NCBI RefSeq assembly: GCF_024699925.1 | Contig: NZ_JAJOMX010000001.1 | Coordinates: 186,001 to 250,000 of the forward strand | Direction of reading: 5' to 3' | DNA length: 64,000 nt | Source: Mesorhizobium sp. J428 | Lineage (GTDB): Bacteria > Pseudomonadota > Alphaproteobacteria > Rhizobiales > Rhizobiaceae | Shown here: one piece after another, positions 46,282 through 55,079 of the stretch | Layout of the letters: each line of letters starts with the position of its first letter | Position numbering within the stretch: the first letter of the stretch is position 1 | Position numbers and translations under genes: made by a program | Notes under the pieces: model-generated | What the model was told of the DNA's origin: nothing | Databases searched by the model: none | What the model saw: the letters and a program-made list of their open reading frames with translations, nothing else

Positions 46282-47632
46282 CAGGCTCCGCCAGCCGGCG
46301 CGCAAGGGCCGCGCATTGCTGGCGGATTTCCTGGATCGCATCCACCTCGAAGAAGGCGCCGCGCGTCGGCGGACCGGCCGCGAAGATGCGGTCGGACGCG
46401 CGGCCGTCGGCGGAAATCAGCGCGCATTCCGCCGTCACGTCGAGCCCGAGCCGCAGCGGATCCGGCCGCGCGAGACCGCGCTCGACCAGGTTGCGGATCA
46501 CCGGCGACGAGCTCTGCGTGATGTCCCGGATGATGCCGGTGCAGTCGAACACGCGGTCGAAGGCGTCCTCTTCCGTCTGGCGCGCGCCGCGGCGGCGGAA
46601 GCGAAGGCGCTTGCGCCCCTCCTGCTCCTCCAGTTCCACGACACGGCCGGCGATCAGCTCAAGCGACCCGTCGCCCAGCGCCTTTTCCGCCCGGTTGCGG
46701 ATATCCTGCGGGATACGGTGGCGGTGGATGTCCCACCATGCCTTGTAGTGCTGGAGAAAGCGCCTTCTGGCGCTCACCGGCCAGTCCATCCAGATGCGCT
46801 GGTTGAAGGGGCGCACGCCGTCGATCACGTCGCGCCAGTTCCGGCCCGTGGCCTCCGCTTCGCTGATCAGCCGCGTGAACCAGCGCACGAAATAGGAGAA
46901 CTCCGTGCCGAGCGGAATGTCGGCCAGGTCGAGCTGCAGCGGCCGCCTTTCGGCGCTGTGCGGATGCGGCAGCAGGCCGCGGCGCGACAGAACGACGATC
47001 CTGCCCCGGTGCCCGCGGCTCGCCAGCGTCAGCCATGCGTCGATCATGCTGAGGCCGGTGCCGAGGATCAGCACGTCGTCATCAGGCTCGGCTTCGAGCT
47101 CGTCGGCGATGCAGGGCCGCGCCGCGAAGCCGAACTGCGGCCCCGGTTCCGGATCGTGGCCGACCGCGAGCACAGCGACGTGGCTCGGCAGGCTCACGCC
47201 GCTTTCGAGCTGCACGCTGACGCCCGACAGGGTCGGCGTCACACCGATGCAATTGTCCTGCACCACCCGCAGCCGCGCCTTGGCCGTGCCATCGCCGGCC
47301 GCCTCGCCGACCAGTTCCGCCAGGTAGCGGCCGTACAGGTGACGCGGCAGGAAGTCGGTGGAGGATTGGCCGCCATCGAGGCCGTTGTTCACGATCCAGT
47401 TCCAGAAATGGTCCGGCTGGTCGGTAAAGGCGCCCATGCGCCCGGCGGCGACGTTGAGCAGATGGAGGTCAGTCGAGGTGGAATAGGCCAGCCCCTTCCC
47501 GGGGTCGGGTCGCCGTTCGACGAGCGTGACGCGCAGGTCCTCGCGCGTGGATCGCAGAAGATGCAGCGCAAGCAGCGATCCGGTCGCGCCGCCGCCGATG
47601 ATGGCAATCGAGGTCCGGGCCTGGCCGCTCAT
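46238..47632 (-). CDS. FAD/NAD(P)-binding protein (FAD_NAD_binding_9 / HpyO family)
   Basis: This 464-aa flavoprotein has an N-terminal dinucleotide fold SIAIIGGGATGSLLALHLL, then VTLVERRPDPGKGLAYST with the GxGLAY motif of the FAD_NAD_binding_9 family. GHDPEPGPQF leads to a second nucleotide site, VLILGTGLSMIDAWLTL. FDCTGI near the C-terminus is also typical. Related enzymes hydroxylate or dehydrogenate small substrates, but most are uncharacterised. It starts 25 bases after the Rrf2 regulator on the same strand, so it is probably co-transcribed with it and connected to the sulfonate genes on the other side. Confidence 0.85.
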   Translation of the reverse strand: MSGQARTSIAIIGGGATGSLLALHLLRSTREDLRVTLVERRPDPGKGLAYSTSTDLHLLNVAAGRMGAFTDQPDHFWNWIVNNGLDGGQSSTDFLPRHLYGRYLAELVGEAAGDGTAKARLRVVQDNCIGVTPTLSGVSVQLESGVSLPSHVAVLAVGHDPEPGPQFGFAARPCIADELEAEPDDDVLILGTGLSMIDAWLTLASRGHRGRIVVLSRRGLLPHPHSAERRPLQLDLADIPLGTEFSYFVRWFTRLISEAEATGRNWRDVIDGVRPFNQRIWMDWPVSARRRFLQHYKAWWDIHRHRIPQDIRNRAEKALGDGSLELIAGRVVELEEQEGRKRLRFRRRGARQTEEDAFDRVFDCTGIIRDITQSSSPVIRNLVERGLARPDPLRLGLDVTAECALISADGRASDRIFAAGPPTRGAFFEVDAIQEIRQQCAALARRLAEPATAAPPGAQARPAP

Positions 47633-47657
47633 CGGCCCTGCCCCGGCTTAGATCGGA

Positions 47658-48107
47658 TCAGGCGAGGATCTGCAGCGCCTGCGGCAGGTCGTCGTTGGCC
47701 GCGTCCCGCATCTCGGCGAGGCTGCGTTTGTCCAGCACCTCGGCGATCGCCTGGCGAACGTCGAGCATTATGTGACGGACTTGGCATGTGGCCTCGTCAC
47801 AATCGTCGCAGGGCTGGTATTGCGTGCGGCTGGCGCAAGGGATCGGCGCGAGCGGGCCGTCGAGGACGCGCACCACATGGCCGACCTTGATCTCGGTCGC
47901 GGGGCGCGCGAGGCGGTAGCCGCCGTCCTTGCCCTTCCGGCTCTGGACGAAACCGGCATTGCGCAGCTCGCTGAGTATGGCGTCCAGGAACTTCTTCGGA
48001 ATATTCTGGTCGCTGGCGATCTCGTTGACGAATGCCAGATCCCCGACCGGCAGCTTCGCGAGATACACGAGCGCCTTGAGGCCGTATTTGCCTTTTCTGG
48101 TGAGCAT
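47658..48107 (-). CDS. Rrf2-family transcriptional regulator
   Basis: This 149-aa Rrf2 (IscR/CymR-like) regulator opens MLTRKGKYGLKALVYLAKLP, with helix-turn-helix IPKKFLDAILSELRNAGFVQSRKGKDGGYRLARP. Four cysteines (Cys91, Cys100, Cys103, Cys108) lie in the insert between PIPCASR and DEATCQV. That is enough for an Fe-S cluster or thiol switch, though spacing differs from IscR. It is divergent from the sulfonate-use operon and upstream of the FAD-binding gene. It is therefore the best candidate regulator of sulfonate use, possibly acting at the palindrome 48437-48455. Confidence 0.9.
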   Translation of the reverse strand: MLTRKGKYGLKALVYLAKLPVGDLAFVNEIASDQNIPKKFLDAILSELRNAGFVQSRKGKDGGYRLARPATEIKVGHVVRVLDGPLAPIPCASRTQYQPCDDCDEATCQVRHIMLDVRQAIAEVLDKRSLAEMRDAANDDLPQALQILA

Positions 48108-48203
48108 TTCCGATGCTTTTCTACTGCTCGCCGCCCAACGTGGTGCGGTCTGACCGGCGCCTTCGTCCGACGAATCCCAGCCGCGCGCGAAGACGAGCGA
48201 GAG

Positions 48204-48223
48204 ATAAATTCTACTGACTTTAT
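48204..48223 (-). promoter_or_regulatory. Candidate operator/promoter element upstream of the Rrf2 gene
   Basis: ATAAA (48204-48208) and TTTAT (48219-48223) form an inverted repeat in a short AT-rich stretch about 100 bases before the Rrf2 start. It may be part of an Rrf2 operator or simply the promoter's -10/-35 region. Weak evidence. Confidence 0.28.
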
Positions 48224-48260
48224 ATACAAGCCCGGAAACATTGATTTTCCGTTGTTTCTT

Positions 48261-48416
48261 TTATGTCTTTTGCATGAAGCGCGCAGAAAAATCGGCCCGC
48301 CGGCGCAAGGCGACGCTGGGACACGAGATGGCTTCAGCGATACGTCCCGACCTCGACGGGCGCTGCGTGTCCGGCGCAAAGGCCACCGCGAACAGCTTGC
48401 GATCGATCGAACCCAT
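48261..48416 (-). CDS. Possible 51-aa leader or small protein upstream of the Rrf2 gene
   Basis: A short reading frame starts ATG at 48416, with GAGGAGAT 6 bases upstream, and ends TAA at 48261-48263. The product starts MGSIDRKLFAVAFAPDTQRP and ends RRRADFSARFMQKT. It is basic, without signal peptide or membrane helix. It lies between the palindrome at 48437-48455 and the Rrf2 gene, in the region that otherwise has no gene. The ribosome site is the only positive evidence, with its position on the Rrf2 transcript. It could be a regulatory leader peptide or a chance frame. Confidence 0.33.
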   Translation of the reverse strand: MGSIDRKLFAVAFAPDTQRPSRSGRIAEAISCPSVALRRRADFSARFMQKT

Positions 48417-48436
48417 CAGCGCATCTCCTCATCAAT

Positions 48437-48455
48437 GTCTATTAGATTAATAGAC
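48437..48455. promoter_or_regulatory. Perfect 8-bp inverted repeat, candidate Rrf2 operator
   Basis: GTCTATTA-GAT-TAATAGAC is a perfect inverted repeat with a 3-base centre, in the middle of the 653-base gene-poor gap 48108-48760 between the Rrf2 gene and the sulfonate operon. The rest of that gap shows only moderately AT-rich DNA and the elements listed separately. Dyads of this size fit Rrf2-type dimers. Binding is not shown. Confidence 0.5.
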
Positions 48456-48696
48456 TATAAGGAGATTGAAAGGGTTTTCTTTTCCACAGCGCCCGGCTTG
48501 GGAAAACGCCGCGGATTCCCACGGATCTGCGATGGGCGAATCCCGCTCCCTCGGATCGCCGAACCAACCGCAGCGACCGAGCGACTGATTTCCTCCCTTG
48601 GGCGGCTTGGTGAAAGAGAAATCCGAATAGGGGCGATTTCAGCTCAGATTGAGAAATCTCATCCTCAAACCGGCCAAACAAGGAAACTTTTTAACT

Positions 48697-48721
48697 CTAT
48701 AGATTCTGTAGATTAACCTAG
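48697..48721 (+). promoter_or_regulatory. Repeated TAGATT motif just upstream of the sulfonate operon
   Basis: The stretch contains two direct copies of a motif, CTATAGATT and CTGTAGATT, followed by AACCTAG. Both resemble the core of the palindrome at 48437-48455 (CTATTAGATTAA). It ends 39 bases before the first binding-protein ATG, where an operator or promoter would be expected. Inferred. Confidence 0.35.
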
Positions 48722-48760
48722 CTTACGTCTATCGACTTGGCTCGTTCAGTAGAGGGACAT

Positions 48761-49714
48761 ATGAGCAGGATCACACGCAGGGCGTTCTCGGCCGCCCTTC
48801 TCGCAGCGAGCGCGCTCTGGGGCCTGTCCGGCCCGGCCGCAGCCCTCAGCGAATTGAAGATCGGCTACCAGAAGACCGGGCTTCCCGTCATCGCCCGCCA
48901 GCAGAAGCTGATCGAGAAGGCGCTGGAGCCCAAGGGCGTCTCCGTCACCTGGGTCGAGTTCACCGCCGGCCCGCCGCTCGTCGAGGCGCTGAACGTCGGC
49001 GCGATCAATGTCGGCTGGGTCGGCGACGCGCCCCCCATCTTCGGCCAGTCCGCGGGTGCCGCGATCGTCTATGTCGCGGCCCTGCCCGGCAATCTCGACG
49101 GCGAGGCAATCATCACGAAGGAGGCGTCCGGCATCGCCTCTGTGAAGGATCTCAAGGGCAAGAAGGTCGCCGTTGGCAAAGGTACCAGCGCCCACAACCT
49201 GCTGATCGCCGCGCTCGAGGCCAATGGCTTGCAGTTCTCCGACATCGAGGCGGTCTACCTGCCGCCGGCCGATGCGGCCGCCGCCTTCGCCAGCGACAAG
49301 GTGGACGCCTGGTCCATTTGGGATCCTTTCCTCGCCATCGCCGAGACCAACTACAAGCCGAAGGCGCTCAGCCGCTCACCGGAGGTGCTGAAGGTCAACA
49401 CATACTTCCTCGCCAACCGTGACTTCGCCGACGGCAATCCCGAGGTGGTGACTACGGTCGTCAATCAGTTGAAGGAGGCCGCCGCCTGGGCAGACGCCAA
49501 TCGCGACAAGGTCGCAGCGGCGCTTCACGAGGTGACCGGCGTGCCGCTGGAGGCACAGACGCTGGCCGCCAACCGCGCCAAGTTCGGCGTGTTCCCGATC
49601 ACCGAGGAAATCGTGGCCAACCAGCAGGCGACGGCCGACCGCTTCTTCAAGCTCGGGCTGATCCCGAACGCGATCAAGGTCTCGGACGCCGTCTGGTCCG
49701 CTCCCGGCAACTGA
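48761..49714 (+). CDS. ssuA: Aliphatic sulfonate ABC transporter substrate-binding protein, copy 1
   Basis: This 317-aa SsuA-type periplasmic binding protein has signal peptide SRITRRAFSAALLAASALWG..AAA and a mature start SELKIGYQKTGLPVIARQQ. It carries the family blocks [47 protein letters not shown] and VDAWSIWDPFLA. AGAGGG precedes the ATG. It is first in the operon, 28 bases before a second paralogous binding protein. It binds alkane sulfonates in known systems; which sulfonate this copy prefers is unknown. Confidence 0.92.
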   Translation: MSRITRRAFSAALLAASALWGLSGPAAALSELKIGYQKTGLPVIARQQKLIEKALEPKGVSVTWVEFTAGPPLVEALNVGAINVGWVGDAPPIFGQSAGAAIVYVAALPGNLDGEAIITKEASGIASVKDLKGKKVAVGKGTSAHNLLIAALEANGLQFSDIEAVYLPPADAAAAFASDKVDAWSIWDPFLAIAETNYKPKALSRSPEVLKVNTYFLANRDFADGNPEVVTTVVNQLKEAAAWADANRDKVAAALHEVTGVPLEAQTLAANRAKFGVFPITEEIVANQQATADRFFKLGLIPNAIKVSDAVWSAPGN

Positions 49715-49742
49715 TCCGTCTTCCAGAAGGAAAGGCACAGCC

Positions 49743-50708
49743 ATGTTCACGCGACGCATCTTTCTCAACGGACTTTTCGGCGCAGCCCTCGTCACGGGCG
49801 CCCTCACCGGCTCCGCAACGCTGGCTGCCGACAGCCCGAAGGAATTCAGGGTCGGCTACCAGAAGGCGAGCGCTATCCTGGTAATCGCCAAACAGCAGGA
49901 AGTGTTCGAGAAGCGGCTCAAGCAGCTCGGGGTCGAGAACGTTAAGTGGGTAGAGTTCCAGTTCGGCCCGCCACTGCTGGAGGCGTTGGGAGCAGGTGCC
50001 GTCGACATCGGCTTCGTCGGCGACACGCCGCCGATCTTCGCTCAGGCGGCGGGGGCGAACCTCGTCTACGTCGCCAGCGCGCCTGCATCCGCCTCCGCGA
50101 TCCTGGTGCCGCAGGATTCGACGATCAAGTCGGTCGCCGATCTGAAGGGCAAGAAGGTGGCGATCGCCAAGGGATCGAGCGCCCACAATCTGACAATCCA
50201 GGCGCTGGCGCTGAGTGGCCTCGCCTTCAAGGATATCGAGCCCGTCTACCTCGCGCCGGCCGATGCGGTGGCGGCCTTCTCGACGGGCCGGGTAGACGCT
50301 TGGACGGTGTGGGACCCCTACTTTGCGATCGCCGAGAACAAGCACAATGCGCGCATCGTCGTCACGACCGACGAGAAGGGGCTGGAGAGCAATTCGTTCT
50401 ACCTTGCCAACAAGACTTTCGCGACGACTCACCCGGACGTGTTGAAGGCGGTGCTCGAAGAGATTTCGGGCGTGTCGAAATGGGCCTCGGACAATCGCGA
50501 CAAGCTGGCGCAGATCGCCGCCGACGTGACCGGCGTCGACGTGCAGTCACAGACGATCGCTGCGAACCGCTACGTCATCGAAGTGCAGCCGATCGGTGAT
50601 GCGGTGATCGCCAAACAGCAGAAGATCGCCGACACCTTCGCCGAACTCGGCCTGATCCCGAAGAAGATCAATGTCCGCGAGATCGTCTGGTCGGCGCCGA
50701 CCAACTGA
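49743..50708 (+). CDS. ssuA: Aliphatic sulfonate ABC transporter substrate-binding protein, copy 2
   Basis: This 321-aa protein is paralogous to the previous gene and shows the same blocks with substitutions: [76 protein letters not shown]. Signal peptide [21 protein letters not shown]. Both copies are complete and retain the pocket-lining segments, so both are probably functional with different substrate ranges sharing one permease. AAGGAAAG lies about 10 bases upstream of its ATG. ssuD follows after 32 bases. Confidence 0.92.
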   Translation: MFTRRIFLNGLFGAALVTGALTGSATLAADSPKEFRVGYQKASAILVIAKQQEVFEKRLKQLGVENVKWVEFQFGPPLLEALGAGAVDIGFVGDTPPIFAQAAGANLVYVASAPASASAILVPQDSTIKSVADLKGKKVAIAKGSSAHNLTIQALALSGLAFKDIEPVYLAPADAVAAFSTGRVDAWTVWDPYFAIAENKHNARIVVTTDEKGLESNSFYLANKTFATTHPDVLKAVLEEISGVSKWASDNRDKLAQIAADVTGVDVQSQTIAANRYVIEVQPIGDAVIAKQQKIADTFAELGLIPKKINVREIVWSAPTN

Positions 50709-50740
50709 TTGCCAAACGTCCGTCCACAGGAGGCCGTGAC

Positions 50741-51913
50741 ATGACCCTGACCGTCGTTTCCCCCGAGAAGCCGCTCGACTTCTTCTGGTTCATCCCGACC
50801 CATGGTGACGGCCGCTATCTCGGCTCGTCCGACCAGCAGCGGCCGCAGGACTTCCGCTATTTCCGCGAGATCGCCCAGGCGGTCGACCGGCTTGGCTTTC
50901 CGGGCGTGCTTCTGCCCACCGGGCAGAACTGCGAGGATTCCTGGATCACCGCCGCCGGCCTCGCGCCCTTCACCGAAAAACTGAAATTCCTGGTGGCGCT
51001 GCGGCCAGGCGTCGTCTCCCCCGCCTTCGCCGCGAGGCAGACCGCTGCGCTCGACCGCCTCTCCAACGGTCGCCTGTTGCTGAACGTGGTGGTCGGCGGC
51101 AATCCGGTCGAACTCGCCGGCGACGGCGTCTTCACGCCGCACGACGAGCGCTACGCCCAGGCCGGCGAATTCTTGGACATCTGGCGCAGGCTCGTGTCCG
51201 GCGAGGACGTCACGTTCCACGGCAAGTACTATCGCGTCGAGGGCGGCCGGCTCGACATACTGCCGGTGCAGAAGCCCGTACCGCCGGTCTATTTCGGCGG
51301 CTCCTCCGACGCCGGGCAGGACCTCGCTGCCGAACAGGTCGACAAATATCTCACCTGGGGCGAGCCGGTGCACCTCGTCGCCGAGAAGCTGCAGCGTGCG
51401 AAGGCGCGCGCGGCGGCACGCGGCCGAAAACTCTCCTTCGGCATCCGCCTGCATTTCATCGTGCGCGAGACAGAGGCCGATGCCTGGGCCGCGGCGGATC
51501 GGCTGATCGCCCACGTCACCGACGCCCAGATCGAGAACGCCCAGCAGCGCTTCCTCAAGGAGATGGATTCGGTCGGCCAGCGCCGCATGTCGGAACTGCA
51601 CGGCGGCCGCCGCGACAAGCTTGTAGTCGCCCCGAACCTGTGGGCCGGCGTCGGCCTTGTGCGCGGCGGCGCCGGCACAGCGCTCGTCGGCACACCGGAC
51701 CAGGTGGCCGAGCGACTCCGCGAATATCAGGCGGTCGGCATCGACACGGTCATCGGCTCCGGCTACCCGCATCTCGAAGAGGCCTACCGCGTCGCCGAAC
51801 TGCTGTTCCCGAAGCTCGGCCTCGGCACCGCCAGCCACGCGGTCGGCGAGCACATCGCCAATGAATTCGCCGTCGGCAACCACGGCGCCCGGCGACTGCA
51901 GGCCTCGTCGTGA
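50741..51913 (+). CDS. ssuD: FMNH2-dependent alkanesulfonate monooxygenase
   Basis: This 390-aa SsuD splits alkane sulfonates to aldehyde and sulfite using reduced FMN and oxygen. The N-terminal [21 protein letters not shown] is characteristic. The Cys of [11 protein letters not shown] corresponds to Cys54 of E. coli SsuD, and the Arg-Leu-His of [13 protein letters not shown] to its Arg226/His228. The mobile loop region [30 protein letters not shown] is present. ACAGGAGG precedes the ATG. The flavin reductase (SsuE) is not in this operon. It overlaps the permease gene by four bases (GTGA). Confidence 0.95.
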   Translation: MTLTVVSPEKPLDFFWFIPTHGDGRYLGSSDQQRPQDFRYFREIAQAVDRLGFPGVLLPTGQNCEDSWITAAGLAPFTEKLKFLVALRPGVVSPAFAARQTAALDRLSNGRLLLNVVVGGNPVELAGDGVFTPHDERYAQAGEFLDIWRRLVSGEDVTFHGKYYRVEGGRLDILPVQKPVPPVYFGGSSDAGQDLAAEQVDKYLTWGEPVHLVAEKLQRAKARAAARGRKLSFGIRLHFIVRETEADAWAAADRLIAHVTDAQIENAQQRFLKEMDSVGQRRMSELHGGRRDKLVVAPNLWAGVGLVRGGAGTALVGTPDQVAERLREYQAVGIDTVIGSGYPHLEEAYRVAELLFPKLGLGTASHAVGEHIANEFAVGNHGARRLQASS

Positions 51914-52689
51914 GCGGCATCGCCTCGCGCATCGGCCGCGACAGCATCGGCTGGGCGCTGCCCGCCGCCATCATCGTGGTGTGGGAGCTCGCCTCCCGCG
52001 CCGGGCTGATCGCGCCGAACGTGCTGCCCGCGCCGTCGGCCGTGCTCGCCGCCTTCTGGAAGCTGCTCTTGTCCGGCGAGCTGGTGCGCAACATCGGCGT
52101 CAGCGCCGCTCGCGCCTTCGCCGGCTTTGCCATCGGCGGCTCGATCGGCTTCGCGCTCGGCCTCGCCAATGGCGTCTCGGCGCTGTCGCGTGGCATCACC
52201 GACACGACGCTGCAGATGGTCCGCAACATCCCGCACCTCGCGCTGATCCCCCTGGTTATCCTGTGGTTCGGCATCGACGAGGAGGCAAAGCTCTTCCTCG
52301 TGGCCCTCGGCGTCTTCTTCCCGATTTACGTCAACACGCTGCTCGGCATCCAGAGCGTCGACCCGCAACTGATCGAGATGGGCCGCATCTACGGCATGAG
52401 CCGAACACAGCTCTTCCTGCGCGTCATCCTGCCCGGCGCCCTGCCCGCGATCTTCGTCGGCCTGCGCTATGCGCTCGGCATCATGTGGCTGACGCTCATC
52501 GTGGCGGAAACGATTTCCGCCTCATCCGGCCTCGGCTACATGGCGATGCAGGCGCGCGAGTTCCTGCTCATCGACGTCGTCGTGCTGTCCATCCTCATCT
52601 ACGCACTGCTCGGCAAGCTGGCGGACAGTTCCGCCCGCTTCCTCGAACGGCTTTCCCTGCAGTGGCATCCCGCCTTTCAGACCAAGTGA
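51910..52689 (+). CDS. ssuC: Aliphatic sulfonate ABC transporter permease
   Basis: This 259-aa inner-membrane permease has six hydrophobic segments, from [20 protein letters not shown] to [18 protein letters not shown]. The cytoplasmic EAA loop reads [33 protein letters not shown]. The GTG start overlaps the ssuD stop; no better start is available without losing the first helix. It lies 11 bases before the ATPase gene. The order A-A-D-C-B is the usual ssu order with a duplicated A. Confidence 0.93.
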   Translation: MSGIASRIGRDSIGWALPAAIIVVWELASRAGLIAPNVLPAPSAVLAAFWKLLLSGELVRNIGVSAARAFAGFAIGGSIGFALGLANGVSALSRGITDTTLQMVRNIPHLALIPLVILWFGIDEEAKLFLVALGVFFPIYVNTLLGIQSVDPQLIEMGRIYGMSRTQLFLRVILPGALPAIFVGLRYALGIMWLTLIVAETISASSGLGYMAMQAREFLLIDVVVLSILIYALLGKLADSSARFLERLSLQWHPAFQTK

Positions 52690-52700
52690 GCGAGACGACC

Positions 52701-53528
52701 ATGACCGCGGCAACGATCCTCGAACGACGAACCTTCGACTTCCCGGCTGCCCCCGCGAACCGGCCGAGCCACTCCCCTTCGGCCAGTGCCTTCAGCTTCC
52801 GCGGCATCCACAAGCGCTTCGGCGACAAGGAGGTGCTGAAGGGCATCGACCTCAGCCTCGCCAGGGGCCAGTTCCTGGCGGTCATCGGCAAGAGCGGCTG
52901 CGGCAAGAGCACGCTGCTGCGCCTTCTCGCCGGGCTCGACCGGCCGACCTCCGGCGTGCTCGACCACGGCCATGGCGTCACCGACCACTCCCGCACCCGC
53001 ATCATGTTCCAGGAGCCGCGCCTGCTGCCCTGGGCACGCGTCGTCGACAACGTCGCGGTCGGCCTCACCGGCATCGTCGCGGGCAAGGAGGCGAAGGCGC
53101 GGGCGCTCGACATGCTGAAGGAGGTCGGCCTCGCCGACCGCGCCGGCGAATGGCCCTCGGTCCTCTCCGGCGGCCAGCGGCAGCGCGTGGCGCTGGCCCG
53201 CGCGCTCGTCGGCAGCCCGCAGATCCTCGCCCTGGACGAGCCGCTCGGTGCGCTCGATGCGCTCACCCGCATCGAAATGCAGGCGCTTCTGGAGCGCATC
53301 TGGCTGAAACAGGGGTTTACGGCCGTCCTCGTCACCCACGACGTCGCAGAGGCCGTCGCGCTCGCCGACCGCGTGGTGGTGATCGACGCGGGCCGCATCG
53401 CGCTCGACCTCGACATTCCGCTTCCCCGCCCGCGCCGCCACGGCTCCGCCGAACTGGCAAGACTGGAAGGCCTCATCCTCGACCAGCTCTTCGGCGGCCA
53501 GAAGGACGAGGCGGCGCAGCGGGCATAA
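52701..53528 (+). CDS. ssuB: Aliphatic sulfonate ABC transporter ATP-binding protein
   Basis: This 275-aa ATPase has Walker [11 protein letters not shown]-loop [14 protein letters not shown], signature [15 protein letters not shown], Walker [14 protein letters not shown] and the switch VTHDVAEAV. An unusual Ser/Pro/Ala-rich lead of about 28 residues precedes the conserved [20 protein letters not shown]. It is the last gene of the sulfonate operon; a hairpin without a strong T-run follows at 53540-53568. Confidence 0.94.
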   Translation: MTAATILERRTFDFPAAPANRPSHSPSASAFSFRGIHKRFGDKEVLKGIDLSLARGQFLAVIGKSGCGKSTLLRLLAGLDRPTSGVLDHGHGVTDHSRTRIMFQEPRLLPWARVVDNVAVGLTGIVAGKEAKARALDMLKEVGLADRAGEWPSVLSGGQRQRVALARALVGSPQILALDEPLGALDALTRIEMQALLERIWLKQGFTAVLVTHDVAEAVALADRVVVIDAGRIALDLDIPLPRPRRHGSAELARLEGLILDQLFGGQKDEAAQRA

Positions 53529-53539
53529 GAGCTCCTGCA

Positions 53540-53568
53540 GGCGCCTGGCATTTGCAAATTCAGGCGCC
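53540..53568 (+). terminator. Hairpin after ssuB
   Basis: GGCGCCTG (53540-53547) pairs with CAGGCGCC (53561-53568) across a 13-base loop that contains ATTTGCAAAT, itself a palindrome. No T-run follows, so an intrinsic terminator is only possible. It sits 12 bases after the ssuB stop. Confidence 0.35.
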
Positions 53569-53619
53569 GCGCCGTGGGCGCGACGCCTGTCGAGCAAGCA
53601 GAGTGCTTGCGTTATCCCG

Positions 53620-54516
53620 TCACAGCGGGTTGACGTAGTCGCCCGAGACGGACGTGCAGTTCAGCAGGCCGAGCGCCGTGCCCAGAAGGCCGGTTCCCAG
53701 GATGGTGTTGTCGCGCGACGCGCCGTTGAGGATGAGGCCGTCGCCGCAGCGCAGCCCGGCCTCGCCCGCGACCAGGTTTCCGTCCATCACGATGGTGTTG
53801 CCAAAGATGGTGTTGTGGGCGCCGTTCTGGTTCCAGATGCCGCGCCGGGCACCGCTGCCGGCCTTTGCGAGGTTGCGGACGATGTTGCCGCCGACCGTGC
53901 TCGCGCTCGAGTTCTCGGTGCGGATGCCATAGGCGTTGCCGTTGGTGGTCGCGGTGGCGATGACACCGTCGACCAGATTGCCGTCGACGTCGACGTCGCC
54001 GCTGACATTGATGCCGTGGAAATCCGTCAGGGCGGGAATCGTGCTGCCGCCCGTCGAGATGACCTCGTTGTTGCGGACGGCCGAGCCGTCGCCACTGACG
54101 AAGATGCCGGTCTGCCTGTTGAAGTCCAGCACGTTGTTTTCGACCCTATAGGCGCCGTCCGAGAGCTGCACGCCGGTGCGCCAGCCGCGGATACCGCAGT
54201 TGCGAACTATGAGATTGTTCCGTCCGGTCGCACTTATCCCGACGGCGGTGCTGCTCGCGCCGGACGCGAGATTGCCGAGCTTGAAGTTGTTGCAGTCGAT
54301 GGTGACGTTGTTGACGGTAACCGTGATGCCGGTGCCCGATGCGAGGTTCGTGGGCAGATGCTGCTTCAGGCAATATACGCCCTGAGTGCTGATCGTCATC
54401 GGAACCGACGTGATGTTGGTACACTCGGTGATCTCAGCCACCGCAGGTGGGACGTAGATGATCCAAACAACAGCGCCGAAACCGATCAAATTTCGTATGT
54501 ATGCAAACATTTTCAT
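53620..54516 (-). CDS. Exported right-handed parallel beta-helix repeat protein
   Basis: This 298-aa protein has a signal peptide (LIGFGAVVWIIYVPPAVAE) and repeated beta-helix rungs such as NNVTIDCNNFKLGNL, NNLIVRNCGIRGW, YRVENNVLDFNRQTGIFV and HNTIFGNTIVMDGNLV (the NosD/pectate-lyase-like Beta_helix fold). No lyase catalytic motif is seen. GGGAGGAG lies 7 bases before the ATG and a perfect TATAAT -10 about 60 bases upstream. It stands alone between the ssu operon and a tRNA gene, beside AT-rich DNA, which hints at late acquisition. Likely a cell-surface or secreted carbohydrate-interacting protein. Confidence 0.82.
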   Translation of the reverse strand: MKMFAYIRNLIGFGAVVWIIYVPPAVAEITECTNITSVPMTISTQGVYCLKQHLPTNLASGTGITVTVNNVTIDCNNFKLGNLASGASSTAVGISATGRNNLIVRNCGIRGWRTGVQLSDGAYRVENNVLDFNRQTGIFVSGDGSAVRNNEVISTGGSTIPALTDFHGINVSGDVDVDGNLVDGVIATATTNGNAYGIRTENSSASTVGGNIVRNLAKAGSGARRGIWNQNGAHNTIFGNTIVMDGNLVAGEAGLRCGDGLILNGASRDNTILGTGLLGTALGLLNCTSVSGDYVNPL

Positions 54517-54880
54517 TTCAGTACTCCTCCCAGAGCAAGCTTACTTTGATTCCCTCCGTCCGTTCCCGTAGCAAAATTATATTGCCATTTATTGCTGATG
54601 GATGCGAGAGAAACGTTAGATTTAAATACCATTAACTTAGAATATTATTAACCTCTGTTAACGACAGCGAGGAATCGACCTCCGGCAGGCTCGTTGGCCG
54701 CACAACCGGTCAGTCGCCCTGGAAGATGAAATAGCCCCGCACGGCAGCGTCATTTGCCGGCGCCGCGGCCGGCGCCATGTAGAGGGAGAACGTCACGACT
54801 TGGCCGCCTGGCGACGCACACGGGCGACAACCGCCCCAAGTCGGGCAGCCCGACAAATCGTCGGCCAATTGATTTGATTT
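54517..54880 (-). promoter_or_regulatory. AT-rich intergenic region with promoter of the beta-helix gene
   Basis: This 364-base gap holds no credible gene. From about 54560 to 54660 it is much richer in A and T than the rest of the window. On the minus strand TATAAT occurs exactly at 54576-54581, about 60 bases before the beta-helix ATG; no good -35 is seen. Positions 54710-54880 contain an open frame that runs out of the tRNA gene and ends GYFIFQGD; I do not count it as a gene. Confidence 0.45.
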
Positions 54881-54956
54881 TGGTGGGCCCGGAGGGACTC
54901 GAACCCCCAACCAAGCGGTTATGAGCCGCCGGCTCTAACCATTGAGCTACAGGCCC
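54881..54956 (-). tRNA. ileX: tRNA-Ile2 with CAU anticodon (lysidine-modified type)
   Basis: On the minus strand a 76-base cloverleaf starts GGGCCTG, has D-arm TAGCTCAATGGTTAGAGC, anticodon stem-loop GCGG-CTCATAA-CCGC with anticodon CAT, and T-loop GTTCGAGTC. It ends with encoded CCA at 54881-54883. The acceptor stem pairs fully, with one G-T. The anticodon would read Met, but the body (TTAGAGC, GCTCATAACCGCTTGGT) is close to E. coli ileX, so it should be tRNA-Ile that TilS converts to read AUA. Identity as Ile2 rather than elongator Met is inferred from similarity. Confidence 0.88.
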
Positions 54957-55079
54957 CACGGCGGCTGGATTAGTGGCTTTTGCCGTTTCGCACAAGGCGG
55001 CCCGAGGCAGCGCCGCAGATTTGCCTTAGAACCGCGCGAACACCCAGCCGCATAGGGCAGAAACGACCACGGAGCCATC

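Noticed and set aside
48241..48450. 69-codon rightward frame in the Rrf2/ssu gap
   Set aside because: No ribosome site and composition unlike the neighbours; the leftward 51-codon frame in the same place is better supported.
53620..54516. Beta-helix protein as a pectate lyase
   Set aside because: The fold is suggested by repeats, but no lyase catalytic motif is visible.
54710..54910. 66-codon frame starting MGVRVPPGPP
   Set aside because: It begins inside the tRNA gene; this opening is a known artefact of reading tRNA sequence. No independent start with a ribosome site.
54881..54956. tRNA-Ile2 as an attachment site of a mobile element
   Set aside because: No direct repeat of the tRNA end was seen around 53530-53620 and no integrase gene is present.
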